DNA of 64,000 nt, taken from NCBI GenBank assembly GCA_002633025.1, contig NMRB01000421.1, positions 181,135 through 245,134 on the forward strand, read 5' to 3'. Below, piece by piece: positions 33,501 to 45,500 of this stretch (position 1 is its first letter; each line of letters begins with the position of its first letter). The notes beneath the pieces were generated by a model. It had not been told where the DNA came from, searched no databases, and was given only the letters and a program-made list of their open reading frames with translations. The position numbers and the translations under genes were made by a program. This DNA comes from Notospermus geniculatus. Taxonomy: Eukaryota > Nemertea > Pilidiophora > Heteronemertea > Lineidae.

Positions 33501-36500
33501 CATCTATTATACCAATTTGGCAGACAAAAAATGTACAGGCGTCTTAAATGAAGAGTTGGCGCAGTCATTCTTGTAGCCCAGTAGCTTTTTAGCTCAGCTG
33601 ACCAAAGGTCAGCGGAGCTATTCATATGTATACTGAGTGGCGTCCGTCTGTCTGTCTGTCTGTCTGTCTGTGTGTCACTTCATCTTAGCGACCAGGCCCC
33701 CTGAATTAATTTGGCCCGTCCATTGTTAAATTTTCCTGTCCAAACAATGCAAAGGTCCATCAAAGAGCGAAGACAAAACCGAGAAAAAACCTGCTGGCTT
33801 GAGTCGGCCTGTGGTCATTTCTGATGTAATTGAGATTAGGAAAAAAAGGGAAAGATTCCGTGAAATGAGGGGATTCAATTCACAAACATACAGGTCATAA
33901 TTATAGATATAAATTGACTGATGATCATAGGGCTTATGTCTCGTTGGTATTTCTTTTATTTAGATCGAACTGCGGACTCCCCATCCCGTTCCTCGGCAAG
34001 TGACCTAAACGACACGGTGGACTCAGACCACAAGTTGAACGACAGCCTCCACGGTAGGGAGATGGACCGCGAACCATGCGAAAACGCGGCCGGCAGCGAG
34101 TCGGAAAATGCCGGAGACGACTCGGGTGAGAACCCCGACAGCATGCAGGAAAAGCCGAGAAAAATCCGACGAAGTCGAACGACGTTCACTACGTATCAGT
34201 TACACCAGTTGGAAAGAGCTTTTGAGAAGACGCAATACCCTGATGTGTTCACTAGGGAAGAGCTTGCTATGCGATTGGATCTCAGCGAAGCCAGAGTTCA
34301 GGTAATTATCAAATCCTTTTCCCAAAAATTAAGACGCCATAGACCTGTCAAGCCTCTGATCATTTGCCTTAATGCGCATCATCACACTCGCTACCACTTA
34401 CAAATTTAACACTATACAGCACTTTGGACACGTACTTTATATAGTCCAGCTTTTGATAAAAGAGTTTTTATTCAAGAATACGTTTCTCAAATATCCACTT
34501 TTTTCCATTTAGAAAAAGGGTCTCTCTTCCGTTGTTTATTTGCCATTAAATTGTTAGTCTTTCGTTGTTGGTCATAGTAGGCTTTCGGGTGGCTCTTGCC
34601 TTGGTTGTTTAACAAAAGTTACAGCTGCTGAAAGCAAACCTAATACATGTACATGTACTCCAGTATGATTATTAGCATTCAATGGCTTTGCCTGTTCTGC
34701 TACAGGTATTCGACATCAATTGCCAATCTCCACCCTTCTCCCTATTTCGATTTACATTATTAAAATCACATTAAACGATTTTAAGGGGGTATGCTGGCGG
34801 ATTGAAAGGGATAGTAGGGCAGGCGTTGCTGTGGGCTGAGATACGTCTGGCATACACCATAGGTATAACGATAAACATTAACTTTACGACAACGCTATTT
34901 TTCATATACTACACATTCACCAGATTACATGTATATAAGTATCTTGTATTTTCGGTACAAAAAGTAACGTTGTCGTAAAGTTAACGTTTATCGTTTGATT
35001 TCTTAAACTCCCTATTATTGCTTTGTCAGATGATCATGATAGCTGACACGTAATGTTTTTAATTTGTTCCAAGTTCACAGGATTTTATTTTGATCGACAC
35101 GTTTTTCATCTTTAGCAACAGATGTGTCCTCAAACAGCTGAAAAGCCAACTACTTTTACACAAATGTGAAAGCACAGTTCAGTGAATTGATAATATCCTT
35201 ATAAAACGTGTTCAAAACTATAAATTCATAATGCACTTAAATGTACACTGAGGGGCCTCGTAAAAGATCACGGATTTCTTTTGAGGCATAACCAACGGCG
35301 GAGCGTCATTGAAATCTAACCATGGTATTACACAGTGGAGTAGTCTGAAGTACCACCCCGAACGAATCTCTTCGGTTATTCGCCTGTAACCTCCGTCCTC
35401 GTTGATAAAAGACAAGATCTCAACGCTATTATTGATGTGTGATAGCGAGAAAATTGAGCACAAAACTAATTCATCAATTACAGTGCGCAGTTAAATAGGG
35501 CCCCGTCCCGTCAATACAACGGGCTGGCTTGCCTGAGATGCTTCTTTCACAAGCAGTAATCATTCGGCTTCAGTCTGACAAATATTTTGGGACAAGAAGA
35601 CAAAGAAAGGGTGACGAGTCCAATCGTATTCGCTGTCTTCTTTTTACCAGGGTTCATTCACGACTTGCCAAAGAAAAGTGGCCATATTGAAAAAGCAGAT
35701 GTCTTGATAATGGTTTATAGAGTTGGCCGTCTTGATTGAGCGAACTGACTTGTTATGTTGGTTCAAAGTCGACTGCAAGCTGGGTTGACACAATCCAATA
35801 CAGTCAGCATTTTGATGGTGTTGTCGATGATAGGACAATTCCTCCCGGCGCTCTCCTTCCCAAATAGTCTCGTGCCACCAGACTCTGCAATTTTCAATTT
35901 TAGAGTCTGGTCCACATGGTACCTTTTGCTTGTAAAAACCATCATGGCGGACAATCTACCGCCGATGACGTACAACACAATGCACAATCAAAGCAAAAAG
36001 CATTCAGCGTGCGAGTAAAACTGCAGTATTTGTACCCTTTGCTGTTAGCCCTACCGCACTTTTTATACTACAATTTCGTCCTCAATCGAAAAATTATATA
36101 CATACCTGTCGGAATTCCAATGAAAGACACTATAAATTGACTTGACAACACAGATTGAGGCGATTCATCTCGCTAATTTTCACGCTTCGAGTGATCTGGG
36201 CGCAGCCATTATTCCTCCTGCAGCCTACGTCACCAACTTTTGAGATCCATGACGCATTGGTAGTGACTAGCCAATCAGCGAAGCTCCTCTTATTTTGAAT
36301 TTTCGGAATAAGAAAATTCAATGGGAATTTCGTCCCGTGCCAGACCCTCGGTCTGGCGACCTCGGAGTATGACCGAGGGGCTGGTTGCGCGAGACTACTT
36401 CCCAAAAGGGCATTTCCCTGACACATTTGAGAGAAATTAGGCGTATGCAATAGATAATAAGCCTATGACAGAAACGAAGTGCCAGCTGGAACGATGACTG

Positions 36501-39500
36501 GGTTGACTATAATTAGTTCCAAATCTCACCGCTAGGGATTACACTGACGTCACTTTCACATGTCGCCCATTATCACGTGTCAACTAAAAGGTAGCCGAAA
36601 GAAAACGCGTTATTGGTCGGTTCCCCCTCATTATAAGATCAGTCAATTTTTCGACCAATCAGCACGGTGCATTTTTTCGGCTGCATTTCAACTGATCACG
36701 TGAAATTGGACGACAGCAGTATGAGCCCTAGCGGTGATATCGAGAACCAATCTATGTTGACTAGCAAGGTTGTCATCGTCGAGCTTGTCATCAATTTTTT
36801 CTGGGTGAGATGGCACATAATCATATTTTTCGTTTCGGTTGAAATGAACGCAACGATTTCACTTAAATGGGCCTACATCCACATTAAGTGCATCATATGC
36901 GATTGTCAATTTGCCATATTATTGCATAAACAGTTGGGACTAATGATAACATGCATAATGAAACAATAATTTGGTATGCATGCACTCCATGGAACCGTGA
37001 AAATGGGAGGTTGTACACTCCTTTGGGTCGGTCACGCTCTTGCTAATGAGTTGAACAATTTAGATGTTTACCAGTGTCAATGCAATAACAAATTTATCAA
37101 AAGTGATATCTCGTATAATAGAAACTCGTTACTTCTATGAGATGTCAACGTCAACGTTCATTTCGTGTCTATTTTCAATGATTTTGTTCATTAATTGGTA
37201 AACCAGTGTGAATTAGTAATGTGACGATATCATTTTAATCGTTTGAAATGAATTCGCTGCACGGCATTTGCTTGACCGGAAATTGTTGCCACTAGAGCAA
37301 TTTATCACCGTGATTAGCTTGGGGTGCTTTTCAGCGATACATTTTTTAATTGTTTTGAACATTCCCATGTGGTTTTTATTCCATTTAATTAGCAACATAC
37401 GCTCATGCAAAAATAAATTCAAATGGTAACGAGCAATTACTTAGTAAACACGTACGTGTCGCTGAGCAGACGACAAATATTATTGATGTTTTTTTTGTGG
37501 GAATACTGTGGCGTTCATGGTTGAGATGGCCCAACAAAACCACCAATTCCGTTTCTCACTTGTAAATCCAACCAACCAGCCAGCCTGAAAAAAACAATTT
37601 CAACTTTGTTTGTTGGCAATTCCGGATTAGTACATCCTGGAGTAAAAAAGTTGATGACAGCGTGCGTTTTGATGATGTCTTCATATATAAATAAATGCCC
37701 GGATGTGTGCCGTCAGTGCCCGGATGTTTAGCATATACAATGCTAAAAAACAGCAATTGCAAATAAGAAGTGATAATAAAATTCACACATTGGTTAATCA
37801 CACAATGAAGATGATTAATCCGGTATTCAAGCGTCGGCCCATCACCGGCTTTCTGCAATATCCGCTAACAACTCCTAATTACCCTGCCTGCTGTTTCTTT
37901 GATTATATACATGTGGTGTCAACCACAGACAATCCACGGGTAATTACGCAAATAAGATGTACATAGGTTTAGACGAAATTACTTAGAAGACAATTGGACA
38001 ATTTGCCCACATCTATCCTGCCAGGTCCGCACAGGTTTTCTGTTGATTATTAGATTGTTTCGCATTGTTAATAGGACATGTGTTTCAGTCACACCTTGTA
38101 GCTGGTCGTTGCTTTGTTTGCATATACATGTACTCTGATACAACCGCAGTATTTAACACAAGGCCATTAGATCTACGTCACTCTTACATAATAGGGAGGT
38201 TTCGCAAATCTGACGAAACACGAAGTACGAAATACGAAATTCATCTTCATTTTCAGGACCTAATGTATTTCTGAAGATGGTTGGTACCACAAATGGCCCT
38301 GCTGCCAGTGCGTCTTTTAGCATTATCATGTAAGACCGACAGATTTCTGCAGAAATAGGAAACTGGTTCGCAGTTATCTTTGTCCTGTTGAAAGAATTTC
38401 TACGGTCACTTCACAGTACATACTGAACAGTGGAGCGAGCGATTCTGACGATGTTGACGTTGTGTCGGCTGGAATCATCTATTATACCAATTTGGCAGAC
38501 AAAAAATGTGCACGCGTCTTAAATGAAGAGTTGGCGCAGTCATTCTTGTAGCCCAGTAGCTTTTTCGTCAGATAATTCCGTCTCTACGCTGGGTTAATGT
38601 CCTGCTTCCTCAAGAGATAAGGCGACCGCAATACGATCACTTACTCCGGCAGCCTCCCCATCATCTATAATCAGGGGAAGATATCTTTATTCAACTGCAC
38701 GAACTTTTCATCCCAACGAACAAAGTAGTAAATTCGTTTTGTAATCTCCATCCCCTTAGCCTATAATTTGCCAAAAGATAATCCTAAACCACCGGAACTG
38801 CCTAGCCCGAGTAGCCAATGCCTGATCAATTTATTACTCTGGACGCCAATTGGTGAAAATTGGAGAATTACAAGTCTGAGATTTTCAGGTTCCAACGAGC
38901 AGTAATTATGCCTTTATTCATAGCTGATTAGGCGATTTTAACTCGTTGGTAATTGATTCTATTGTGGTTGACTCCTCGCCATCTAGTTCCGCGATTTCTG
39001 ATACATCGGCCAACTTTGCGTCTAACTACATAACGCTGATTTCAATTACGGCCATTAATTCATTGCTCAAGTCTCTAATTAATGAATTATTACAATAAAG
39101 CGAAATTAGTGTTATCTAATCAAGAACTAACCGAATCTGCGCTAAATTGATGAGAGCTATTTTACAGTGCTAATCGCGCTAATATGACAAGACGACAATA
39201 TCCAATTTTCAGCAATACAAGTCGTAATTGACCAATTTGATCTCAGCTAGCATGATAATAGCACTGGGAATTCAATAAGGCGATGCCTCTTCGCGTAGCA
39301 GAGCAAGGAACAATGGCTCTCCGTGTCCATTAGAAGACGCCCCTGCTATCGTATAATACTTTCACGATGTTTGTACGATGGCTAATTTTCCACGCCCTAC
39401 TGTGAATCCACTGGGAAGTCAGAGTTCAAACGGCCGTTCAATTCTCTTGTTGCGAGTGTCGATTTCTTTGTTTTCCATTGCTGGCACCTTTGATGTTGCA

Positions 39501-42500
39501 ATGTCGTTTCGGCAAGTGAATGTACTGTACACACGCATGTGCATGGTGAATGTTGAATGTTACCAACTGGGAACCTGCGACATGGTCTTCAATATGTCAA
39601 ATCGATCGCGGCTAATTCGACGCCGACCAGTTCCCTCGCGACGTTCCTCTTCGCGCTGGCTTAGGTTAGTCAACAATGTCAATGAGCTTTATAATTGACT
39701 ACTCCTGTCACCAGCGTTCATCCCCTGAAGAAATCACTATCGGATGCGAGAAAGGCCGCCGTGACGTTTGTCCTCGTTTCAAGTGCCCACTCCGCACGGC
39801 AGCCAATATTAGCCAGTGCAAACACTAAGGCGCGCCGGAACGAATGCAACTCGGTTTGATTCAACGAAATTAAACACTAAAACAATCAGAGAGTTTAATT
39901 GAAATATAAGACCACACTCAAAGTGACCGTGCAAATTATTTAACGAAATGCGCCCTTTTAAACGTAGCCGAGCGGAATGCGGGGAATTCCTACAACGTCT
40001 TGTCGCATTGATTTCTAGCTTCTTGATTGGTCTACAAACGTGAGGCCGGATATTGTGAAAAAGCTCATTGCATTGGGTGGCTCGGTTTCTCATCCTTCAT
40101 CTGATCAGTCAATAGCTGAGGGCAGTCATCGGCATCTCTATATGATTTAATATTAAAACAGAACGTATTACCCTTGCCAGAAGCACTCGGAGTTTATTAA
40201 CAGTGGCTTCTATTATTGGTGAGATATTATGGTCCATTGGACTGGAAATAACACGCGTTTGCTGGGGGTTGACTTTGAACATACCAAGCAAATTTCATTA
40301 AATCTGCGAACCCGGGTGTTTAGTAGATTATGAATAATTGAGATGTTTCAGTCGGGCTTTATTAGGAGGAGAATGATTGAGGATCGTCTGCGTTATGAAG
40401 ACAATGTCCCGGATGAGTCTAATGTAAACAAAGTCGCTTGCCGAGAGTCGTTTCCCCGGAAGTGACTCAGTGGCGTCACGTGATGGGGGAAAATCGTATC
40501 TGAACAGAAAACCAGTGATGAAACCTTCAGTTAAGAAACTCTGTCTTGAACTGCAGCGTAGCATCTTTAAAAAAAGTTACACAATCATTTGAAAATCTAA
40601 GAAACATTTGACTTGCACTGAAAACGTGAATGTATTCTGTGGAGATTTCGCGCATGCGCACTTATCTGGTAGGCAAACCAAAACACCTGATTGGTTGTGA
40701 AATACAAATGGCTTCCAATTATGCGTAGTCATTTCCAAGAAGTCCCGCAGAAACCAAGATGGCGGCGGCCTGTCGAAATGATGAATACTATTGCTGACCT
40801 GTTCGTTGCCACATGCCCATCCCCGCACGAGGTGTGTATGCTGCCTCTCAAAAACGGACGCTGCGGTACAGAAAAGTGTCATTGTTGTATTGTAAGCCAA
40901 ATATTGTCAAACAACATTGACAACCCCTCATCTTCCTTCCCTATACACCGCACAATGTCGATATGTAGTACTAATTCCCTCAAGTTGCAATTACACCCTT
41001 GGTATATTCAATATAAATTGTTAAGCAAATAAACATGTATAACACTCGAACTGTCTTGAGAGCGCGCACAATTGAAAATGCCGTGCCTCTTGCTTGATAT
41101 TAAGTGACATAAAGTCTTGACATTGAATATTATGTTTAAATTAAGCCACTCTCTGAACGAGCCGCCGATTGTTCATCAATAAGGAATGTTGCAGAAACTA
41201 CTCCAACTTAATCAACTTCACATGTTTGGCTCGTTCATTAGTTTCAAAACATTCTTTGGGGATTTTTTTCGCCGGGTGCAAACGTACAATGATATAATTG
41301 CACTAAATGTATCGGTTAGATGTATAGAAATCGCGCCTAATTTGCGATGCTTGTGACTAACCAAGTAGCCTCCTCAAGCAGCAAGAATCCAACGCGTACC
41401 GATCGAATATTTCATTATGAAGTAGTGGTATATCATACACATTATTGAAATTCACTAAGGCGATTTAATAATTGTGAGGACAAGGAATATGTTCGTTTCT
41501 CGCCCGAAACCATCCTCGGCTGACTATACTTGGCTTCTCATTCTCATTCTCATCTTCTTTGAAGATGTTGTGTAACTGAAATCACTAAACGGAGCAAGCT
41601 CTAGAACAGTGAACGTGTATTCAAAATATTACGGAGGTTTAGAAATCAAACGATAAACGTAAACGTTAACGGCAACGTTATTTTGTACCGAAAATGCAAT
41701 ATAAAATCTGGTTAATTAAATGTGTAGTATGAAAAATAACGTTGTCGTAAAGTTTACGTTTATCGTTTGATTTCTAAACCTCCTTAATGATAAGAAATGC
41801 TCACAACTTTGTAAAATCCGTTCCTTTGATAAACAAATTACACCGATTCAACATATACGTGATTTCCTTGCAAGTATGTGCCCTACATCATAATGTGGTA
41901 TCATCTCCCTCGTTACGCAATGTCACGCTTTTATGCTCACATCGTTCCATGAGCGACATCAACGTCTATGAACACGGTTGTCGTTCTTTTTGAATTCTTT
42001 TTTTCGAACGCCAATAGGCCAATAGGCCAAAAGAATACAATATGGTACATGTGCATGTATATTTCAGGGTGGAGAGTTGTTACATAACTACAATTCACCC
42101 CAAACTGCCACGTTTATAAAAGAAAGAATTGTAGTTTTAGCCCAGTGATTCTCTAGTCGTGTACGAAAAAAACTAAAGCAATTCATTATTAAAAAAAACA
42201 ATCGTGATACAGGTACAATTAATAATTACTTGCTGGTAACAAACCTAAAAGGAAAAAATAGATCTATTTTTGCTAAAAGTGACATTCCCGGACAATGTAA
42301 AAAAAACATATTGGCTCTGCCTGTAAACATATATTCAGAGGCCAGTATATCATTCTCAGAGTCTGATTGATCCCGGTTTAATCTTTTATAATATTTTCTC
42401 GCCGAGTTCAAGTAGCGAATTTCAATTCATTACGAACGTAAGGAGTGGAGTCGAGAGTACACATAACGAGTTAGATATCAATTCAAACTTCGCCTGAATA

Positions 42501-45500
42501 AAGACGCCTAATTTCAATGTTCAACATTTGGCCGCTCATTGAAGTTCAGTACCATTGACATCCATCCTTTGATATGATGTATCATGCTATTAATGCGGGG
42601 TGACATGGAAGTAGTATGTTTTTATGACGCTTACAAATGAAAATTTTCATTAAATGTGTATACATGCGGCTCTCAGATATGAGTTAGGAAATACTAGAGT
42701 ATTTAATTTGAATATGCTGCACAATACGACGCCTTACTCAATGTAGTTATTGAAAACATATACAAGTTGAGAAAATGATGATAACAATTAGACAGTGTCA
42801 ATGAAAGTTGGTAAAAAAAAACTCGCAGTGTTCGTGCTGAGATTTTTTTACGAGAATGGTGTCGAATACTATGTAATCAATAACGGTCTTCGGCAGTTTC
42901 ATTCCTGCAGGCCGAAGTTGAAAAAAAAACTGTGGTGCGTATAGGTAGGCCCTATAACCACCAACAGCGTGATTCCAGAAACTCTTTTTGAAAGAGGACC
43001 TAAAGGCCCGTCTACACGATCATACATTTGTCCATGAACATCATCATACATTTGTATGATGATGTTCATGGACAAATGTATGATCGGTGTGGACCGTTTT
43101 CCCAACAAACTTGAATAGCATCCAACACATATGGTGATGTTCAAACTTTTAACTGCATTGTGTGTAGACGGAAATCCACAACAAGCTTGGACATCATCAT
43201 ACAAATGTATGACGATGTTTTGAACAAATCTATGATCATGTAGACAGGCCTTAAGGCTTCGCGGAGTTGCTGCCACCATTGACGATCATTTCAGTTTTTT
43301 TCCCGCAATCAAGTTGAGCATGAAACCGAGGCTGGTGTCGGCCATGTTGGATCCTGTCGCTGGGTGATCATTATCATAATGATAATTTACACAGTGTCAA
43401 CTTTCTGACATGTGTGATTACGCCAGGATTAATGAGAGTAGACACAGGATTGTGGTGTACTTATAAACAAATTAGGAGTTGTCATTGTAAACATTTAAAA
43501 ATGACTTCTACTCGATAAATTATAACGTTCATAACCCTTTTGTAAAATCGCTGATATGTGTTAATCGTATTTGCTGTAGGATTTTCATATTTCGTTCGAT
43601 TTCTCACTAAGAGAATGAGGTTATGGCATGTAATAAGAAATTACAAGACTTAGAATAATATTATATCAGGATGCGATGATGTGANACAAGACGACAATAT
43701 CCAATTTTCAGCAATACAAGTCGTAATTGACCAATTTGATCTCAGCTAGCATGATAATAGCACTGGGAATTCAATAAAGGCGATGCCTCTTCGCGTAGCA
43801 GAGCAGGGAACAATGGCTCTCCATGTCTATTAGAAGACGCCCCTGCTATCGTATGATACTTTCACGATGTTTGTACGATGGCTAATTTTCCACGCCCTAC
43901 TGTGAATCCACTGGGAAGTCAGAGTTCAAACGGACGCTCAATTCTCTTGTTGCGAGTGTCGATTTCTTTGTTTTCCATTGCTGTCACCTTTGATGTTGCA
44001 ATATCGTTTCGCCAAGTGAATGTACTGTACACATGCATGTGCATGGTGCATGGTGAATGTTACCAACTGGGAACCTGCGACACGGTCTTTAAATGTCAAA
44101 TCGATCGCGGCTAATTCGACGCCGACCCGTCCTCGCGACGTTCCTCTTCGCGCTGGCTTAGGTTAGTCAACAATGTCAATGAGCTTTATAATTGACTACT
44201 CCTGTCACCAGCGTTCATCCCCCGAAGAAATCACTATCGGATGCGAGAAAGGCCGCCGTGACGTTTGTCCTCGTTTCAAGTGCCCACTCCGCACGGCAGT
44301 CAATATTAGCCAGTGCAAACACTAAGGCGCGCCGGAACGAATGCAACTCGGTTTGATTCAACGAAATTAAACACTAAAACAATCAGAGAGTTAATGTATC
44401 GGTTAGATGTATAGAAATCGCGCCTAATTTGCGATACTTGTGACTAACCAAGTAGCCTCCTCAAGCAGCAAGAATCCAACGCGAACCGATCGAATTTTTC
44501 ATTATGAAGTAGTGGTATATCATACACATTATTGAAATTCACTAAGGCGATTTAATAATTGTGAGGACAAGGAATATGTTCGTTTCTCGCCCGAAACCAT
44601 CCTCGGCAGACTATACTTGGTTTCTCATTCTCATTCTCATCTTCTTTGAAGATGTTGTGTAACTGAAATCACTAAACGGAGCAAGCTCTAGAACAGTGAA
44701 CGTGTATTCAAAATATTACGGAGGTTTAGAAATCAAACGATAAACGTAAACGTTAACGGCAACGTTATTTTTGTACCGAAAATGCAAAATAAAATCTTGG
44801 TAATGTGTAGTAGTATGAAAAATAACGTTGTCGTAAAGTTTACGTTTATCATTTGTTTTCTAAACCTTCATAATGATAGGAAATGCTCCCAACTTTGTAA
44901 AGTCCGTTCCTTTGATAAACAAATTACACCGATTCAACATATACGTGATTTCCTTGCAAGTATGTGCCCTACATCATAATGTGGTCTCATCTCCCTCGTT
45001 ACGCAATGTCACGCTTTTATGCTCACATCGTTCCATGAGCGATATCAACGTCTATGAACACGGTTGTCGTTCTTTTTGAATTCTTTTTTTCGTACACGAA
45101 GTCAAGTCCAATAGGCCAAAAAGAAACCAAATGGTATATTTCAGGGTGGACAGGTTACATAACTACCATTCACCCCGACCTGCCGTGTTTCTAAAAGAAC
45201 GGTCTCTAGTTTTAGCCCAGTGATTTCGTGTGCAAAAAAAACTAAAGCAATTCATTATTAAAAAAAACAATCGTGATACAGGTACAATTAATAATTACTT
45301 GCTGGTAACAAACCTAAAAGCAAAAATAGATCTATATTTGCTAAAATTGACATTCCCGGACAATGTAAAAAAACATATTGGCTCTGCCTGTAAACATATA
45401 TTCAGGGGCCAGTACATGTATATCATTCTCAGAGTCTGATTGATCCCGGTTTAATCTTTTATAATATTTTCTCGCCGAGTTCAAGTAGCGAATTTCAATT

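Larger units (their letters stand above)
29276..33590. repeat. segmental duplication 2, copy A (contains exon 2A)
   Basis: Collinear with 33677-38566. Similarity begins at CTTCATCTTAGCGACCAG and ends at GTAGCCCAGTAGCTTTTT. It lacks the 533-bp element of copy B. No gene other than the hbn exon is supported. Confidence 0.92.
33677..38566. repeat. segmental duplication 2, copy B (contains exon 2B)
   Basis: Direct copy of 29276-33590 with scattered substitutions, small indels and an extra transposon at 35865-36397. Similarity ends at 38566, after which CGTCAGATAATTCC is unique. Confidence 0.92.
39187..43683. repeat. segmental duplication 3, copy A
   Basis: Collinear with 43685-46756, except that copy B lacks 39898-41307. 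From about 42350 to the N, the two copies differ at only two positions that I can see, while before that point differences are frequent. Confidence 0.92.

Noticed and set aside
42899-43279. 126-codon minus-strand ORF conserved at 45972-46352
   Set aside because: It covers the foldback element with the 70-bp palindrome; conservation only reflects the near-identical duplication.
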